64,000 nt of DNA, from contig NZ_JBHFQG010000019.1 of NCBI RefSeq assembly GCF_041949975.1, forward strand, positions 12,680-76,679, read 5' to 3'. This stretch comes from Alteribacillus sp041949975. GTDB taxonomy: Bacteria > Bacillota > Bacilli > Bacillales > Marinococcaceae. Positions within the stretch are counted from its first letter, which is position 1. Each line of letters starts with the position of its first letter. Under the pieces are notes generated by a model. That model was not told where the DNA came from and made no database searches. It saw nothing but the letters and a program-made list of their open reading frames with translations. Both the position numbers and the translations under genes were made by a program. Positions 60,993-64,000 of the stretch are shown piece after piece.

Positions 60993-61697
60993 ATGGAACA
61001 AGAAACCTTAAAGTTGACGAGCGTTCTCGCAGATCCTACGCGATTTTCTATTTATCAATACATTTCTAATCGGCACACAGATGTGACAGTACAAGAAATT
61101 GCTGATACATTTGATATTCATGCCAATGTAGCTAGACTTCACTTGACTAAATTAGAAGATGTATCTCTTTTAACTTCAGAAACGAAGAAAAGTGGCAAAG
61201 GAGGACGTCCGAGCCGCTATTATGCAGTATCTGACAAAGTAGTACAAATTCAATTTCCATTTCGTGATTATCAGCGATTAGCTGAAATGGCTATGCAATC
61301 GCTTGCGAAATTTGGTAAAGAAGGAAAAAACGAGCTAAAATTGATTGGAAAAGAATTTGGCCAGGAAGCCGTACAGAATTATCTCCAATATGTAAAAAAA
61401 CCAGAACATTCGTTATCTTTAGAAGAAAAAGTAGAAGTGATAAGAGGAGTAGCGGTTCAGCAGGGACTAAACCCTGACATATCATTATCTGACAATAATA
61501 AACATGTTTATTTCCGTATTTATAATTGTCCCTATAAAGGTTTAGTAAATACTCATGCAAGTTATTTATGCAGTATGCATCATGCTATGATAGAGGGAAT
61601 GTTTGAAACAGTTTTTCAGGATGTGAATGTAAATGAAGAAGCTTTAATGACAACTGGAAATTTTCCTTTTTGTTCGTACAGGGCTATAAGCATTTAA
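60993..61697 (+). CDS. ArsR/DeoR-like transcriptional regulator with C-terminal Cys motif
   Basis: 234 residues. N-terminal winged HTH (VLADPTRFSIYQYISNRHTDVTVQEIADTFDIHANVARLHLTKLEDVSLL...GRPSRYYAV). The C-terminal domain ends with NCPYKGLVNTHASYLCSMHHAMIEGMF and FPFCSYRA, Cys/His clusters like those of iron-sulfur-binding SufR-type regulators. Co-factor and targets unknown. Own transcription unit after yqzE. Confidence 0.8.
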   Translation: MEQETLKLTSVLADPTRFSIYQYISNRHTDVTVQEIADTFDIHANVARLHLTKLEDVSLLTSETKKSGKGGRPSRYYAVSDKVVQIQFPFRDYQRLAEMAMQSLAKFGKEGKNELKLIGKEFGQEAVQNYLQYVKKPEHSLSLEEKVEVIRGVAVQQGLNPDISLSDNNKHVYFRIYNCPYKGLVNTHASYLCSMHHAMIEGMFETVFQDVNVNEEALMTTGNFPFCSYRAISI

Positions 61698-61840
61698 AAA
61701 AGAATTAAATTATTTAAACATTTACAAGTGTTGATACCCTCATATATAATAAGTGTAGTTATTTTTTATATGTTTGTGGTAATACTATAAAAGAGCCTAA
61801 CTACTGTTTTAGAGGTATACAGAAGAGGGGGGAGAATCAT

Positions 61841-62080
61841 ATGGATCGCATGTTTCGCATGATGGGATTTTGGACAGCTGTTTTTGCTATTTTATTTTTT
61901 GTTGGAGATATGTTTAGCATGGCAATCTTATTCTTTGCGCAAACAGCTGGATTTTTAGCACTCGGTTATATGAGACTTACTGAACGTATGTATATTTACA
62001 TTTTTGGAGCTTATTTGACTGTTTTCTTTGTAGGATTTACTTATTATACTACCTTCTTAATGGAACCGGGCTTCCATTAA
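61841..62080 (+). CDS. yqgY: YqgY, DUF2626 membrane protein
   Basis: 79 residues, about three membrane helices: MDRMFRMMGFWTAVFAILFFVGDMFSMAILFFAQTAGFLALGYMRLTERMYIYIFGAYL. Matches DUF2626 of Bacillaceae; B. subtilis yqgY lies near comG. GAGGGGGGAG site. Function unknown. Confidence 0.87.
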   Translation: MDRMFRMMGFWTAVFAILFFVGDMFSMAILFFAQTAGFLALGYMRLTERMYIYIFGAYLTVFFVGFTYYTTFLMEPGFH

Positions 62081-62122
62081 TAAAAAAGTTGAATATGTTG
62101 AAAAATACATAAGCTTTAAAAA

Positions 62123-63801
62123 GGGGCTGTCCCATAAGTCGGTAAAAACCGATTTTTAGGGACAGCCCTTTCTTCTATCTATACATACAAAAAAATCGCC
62201 TTATCCGTTATAATGTAAGTGACCAAACCAACAAAAACGGAGGCGATTTTTTTGCGTAACTTTTCAGCTACTTTCGTTGATTATAACATGGACCAGCATG
62301 TTCTTCCAATGGATTTCAGTGATATGATCCCGAACGATCATGTAGCGCGAGTGGTAAATGACATGGTGAATCTGGTAGAGGATGACCTCTTTTTCGCTCC
62401 CTATCCAGGTGGCGGTCGCAGTGCGTACCATCCCAAAATGATGACGAAAGTGATTCTATACGCTTACACCCAAAAGCTTTATTCCTGCCGGGATATTGCG
62501 AAATCTCTGCAGGAACACCTCCCCATGATGCGGCTCGCTGCTCGGCAAACCCCCGTTTTTCGAACAATCAACCGTTTTCGATCGGAGCGAATGAAAGATA
62601 TCATTCAACCGTTGTTTACCCATCTTCTACAGATCCTAATCTATCAGAACTACATCACGATGGAAAATTACTTTTTAGATGGAACGAAAATCGAAGCGAA
62701 TGCCAATAAATATTCGTTCGTATGGGAAAAATCGGTAGCGCGTCGATGAAAAACTCTAAGACAAGCTAGAAGACCTGTTTGCCCATATCGAACACACCAT
62801 CGCTCAAGATGAACAAGAAGAAACGCAAGAGGGAAAAAAGCGAATCACTTCCGATCAGCTAAAAGAAGCGGTGCAGATGGTGGAAACCGAGATGAAGGAA
62901 GCAGAAGAAGAGGCGGAGAAAGAAGACAATCCCGAATGAAAAAAAGAGAAGAAAGCCGAATTCCGTACGGTTCGACGCCTCCACAAAAAGATGACGACCG
63001 ATTACTTGCCGCGCCTGGAAAAATACGAAAAGCAGCTGGCCACTTTTGGAGATCGAAACAGCTATTCCAAAACGGATATCGACGCCACTTTTATGCGAAT
63101 GAAAGAAGACCACATGAAAAACGGTCAGCTCAAGGCCGGTTATAATATTCAAGCAGGAACGGATCAGTGAAAGCAACTACGCGTATGCAGCGGAAGAAGA
63201 TATCGAAACCTTAATTCCGTACAATACCTTACGCAAAGAACAGAGTCGTACCTACCGTAAGGATCCCCAGAATGCCAGTAACTGGACGTACAATAAAAAG
63301 GACGATTGGTTTATATGTCCGAATCATCGTAAGGTTGTCTTTCATCACTATTCCCGCAGAACCGATCGATATGGATATCAAAGAGATTTCAAGATATATG
63401 AATGCGAGGATTGCAGCGATTGTCCGATCAAAGCGAATTGTACAAAGGCAAAAGGAAACCGGAGAGTCTATTATAATCCGGTGTATGAAGAACTCAAAGC
63501 AAAAGCACGATAACACCTTTGGTCTGATCAAGGAGCACCGATCTATGCCGAAAGAAAGGTAGAGGTCGAAAGTGTGTTTGGTCATATCAAGGGCAATCGG
63601 TCGTTCCGTCGATTTCACCTTCGAGGTTTAGAAAAGGTTCATATCGAATTCGGGTTGATTGCCATCGCCCACAACTTTCTGAAACAGGCGCAATGGAACC
63701 GCCTGTTTCAGTACCACAGAAAAATACGCGAAAAAGCCGGTCGTAAAAACGATTATTTCACGACCGGCTTTTTGCATTTAAGGGGCTTTTGAGACAGCCG
63801 C
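62123..63801 (+). mobile_element. Decayed IS1182-family insertion sequence
   Basis: Left end GGGGCTGTCCCATAAGTCGG and the inverted right end GCGGCTGTCTCAAAAGCCCC share GGCTGTC-CA-AAG. A hairpin sits just inside the left end. The transposase between is broken in several places. No target duplication was verified. Confidence 0.82.
62252..63792 (+). pseudogene. IS1182 transposase, multiply disrupted
   Basis: N-terminal DUF772 part (MRNFSATFVDYNMDQHVLPMDFSDMIPNDHVARVVNDMV ... YFLDGTKIEANANKYSFVWEKSV) ends at TGA 62747. The continuation is found in other frames: [103 protein letters not shown], and VESVFGHIKGNRSFRRFHLRG to 63792. At least four stops or shifts make it inactive. Confidence 0.85.
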
Positions 63802-64000
63802 TTTTTATTGAAAAAAGAAATTATTTACGGAGTCCAGCTATGACCTTATGAAGGTTAGAATGTTAATATGAGTGTATGTGTAAAATGTTTCTCGAGAGAT
63901 ATGGGAGCTAATTTGTAGAAAAAAAAGAGAAGGCACTCTATCATAAATGTATGCTTAGCCGGCAAAAACATTTAGAAAAGAGGCCTTCTCATGCAATATA
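63802..64000. other. Window end: non-coding, possible start of another gene or IS
   Basis: AT-rich sequence with an inverted repeat AGAAGGC (63931-) / GCCTTCT (63982-63989) just before ATGCAATATA at the window end. This could be a leader hairpin or the left end of another insertion sequence whose ORF starts at 63991. Too little sequence to decide. Confidence 0.25.

Overview
The window is chromosome from a low-GC Gram-positive endospore former of the Bacillaceae. Gene content and order follow the Bacillus subtilis pbpA / yqzC-yqzD / rpmG / yqgN / gluP(yqgP) / yqgQ / glcK / yqgV / comGA-GG / yqzE / yqgY region. Traces of sporulation biology (a gerA remnant, a DUF3231 protein) and of competence (the comG operon) fit this. 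I cannot name the genus from sequence alone.

Host part 1 (1-18.3 kb). The tail of a class B penicillin-binding protein comes first, then yqzC/yqzD-like genes, rpmG, 5-formyl-THF cyclo-ligase, an ldh remnant, a HAD hydrolase, rhomboid protease GluP, a secreted unknown, a gerA remnant, YqgQ and glucokinase. An arginine/aspartate catabolic block follows: rocF-ansB, rocD and the sigma-54 activator rocR. Both rocF and rocD carry recognisable -24/-12 promoters, and two RocR-type palindromes lie between rocD and rocR. Then come an uncharacterised exported protein, a DUF1385 gene reading in frame into yqgV, tRNA-Gln(UUG), and comGA, comGB, a small extra ORF and the first 15 codons of comGC.

Prophage (about 18,305-58,870; 40.6 kb). 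A serine-integrase siphoprophage, with A118-like head and tail gene families, has split comGC inside the codons for the type IV pilin signature (KGFTMIE/MMIVLLI). Joining the two junctions at a shared GA dinucleotide restores an intact comGC. The two inner arms form a 48-bp near-palindromic attP. Layout from left: DUF3231 protein and a membrane protein; integrase; ImmA/IrrE peptidase; repressor/cro switch with four CAC-N5-GTG operators; small early genes; a recombination pair; a replication initiator with internal iterons; a DnaC-like loader; a cargo segment between two identical 198-bp inverted repeats (collagen-like beta-helix protein, DUF3954-like and EVE/PUA-like proteins, ArpU-like regulator); terminase; head; tail; holin and amidase. 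The right end holds accessory cargo: a second collagen-like beta-helix protein, arylamine N-acetyltransferase, a PhzF-family protein, and a secreted Gly/Ala-rich protein with a small membrane partner that looks like a toxin/immunity pair.

Host part 2 (58.87-64 kb). The 3' part of comGC lies outside attR, followed by comGD-GE-GF-GG, yqzE, an HTH regulator, yqgY (DUF2626) and a decayed IS1182-family element. While the prophage is integrated, the major pseudopilin ComGC cannot be made, so the lysogen is predicted to be non-transformable unless the phage excises. This parallels the com-gene insertions known for Listeria A118 (comK) and pneumococcal prophages (comYC).
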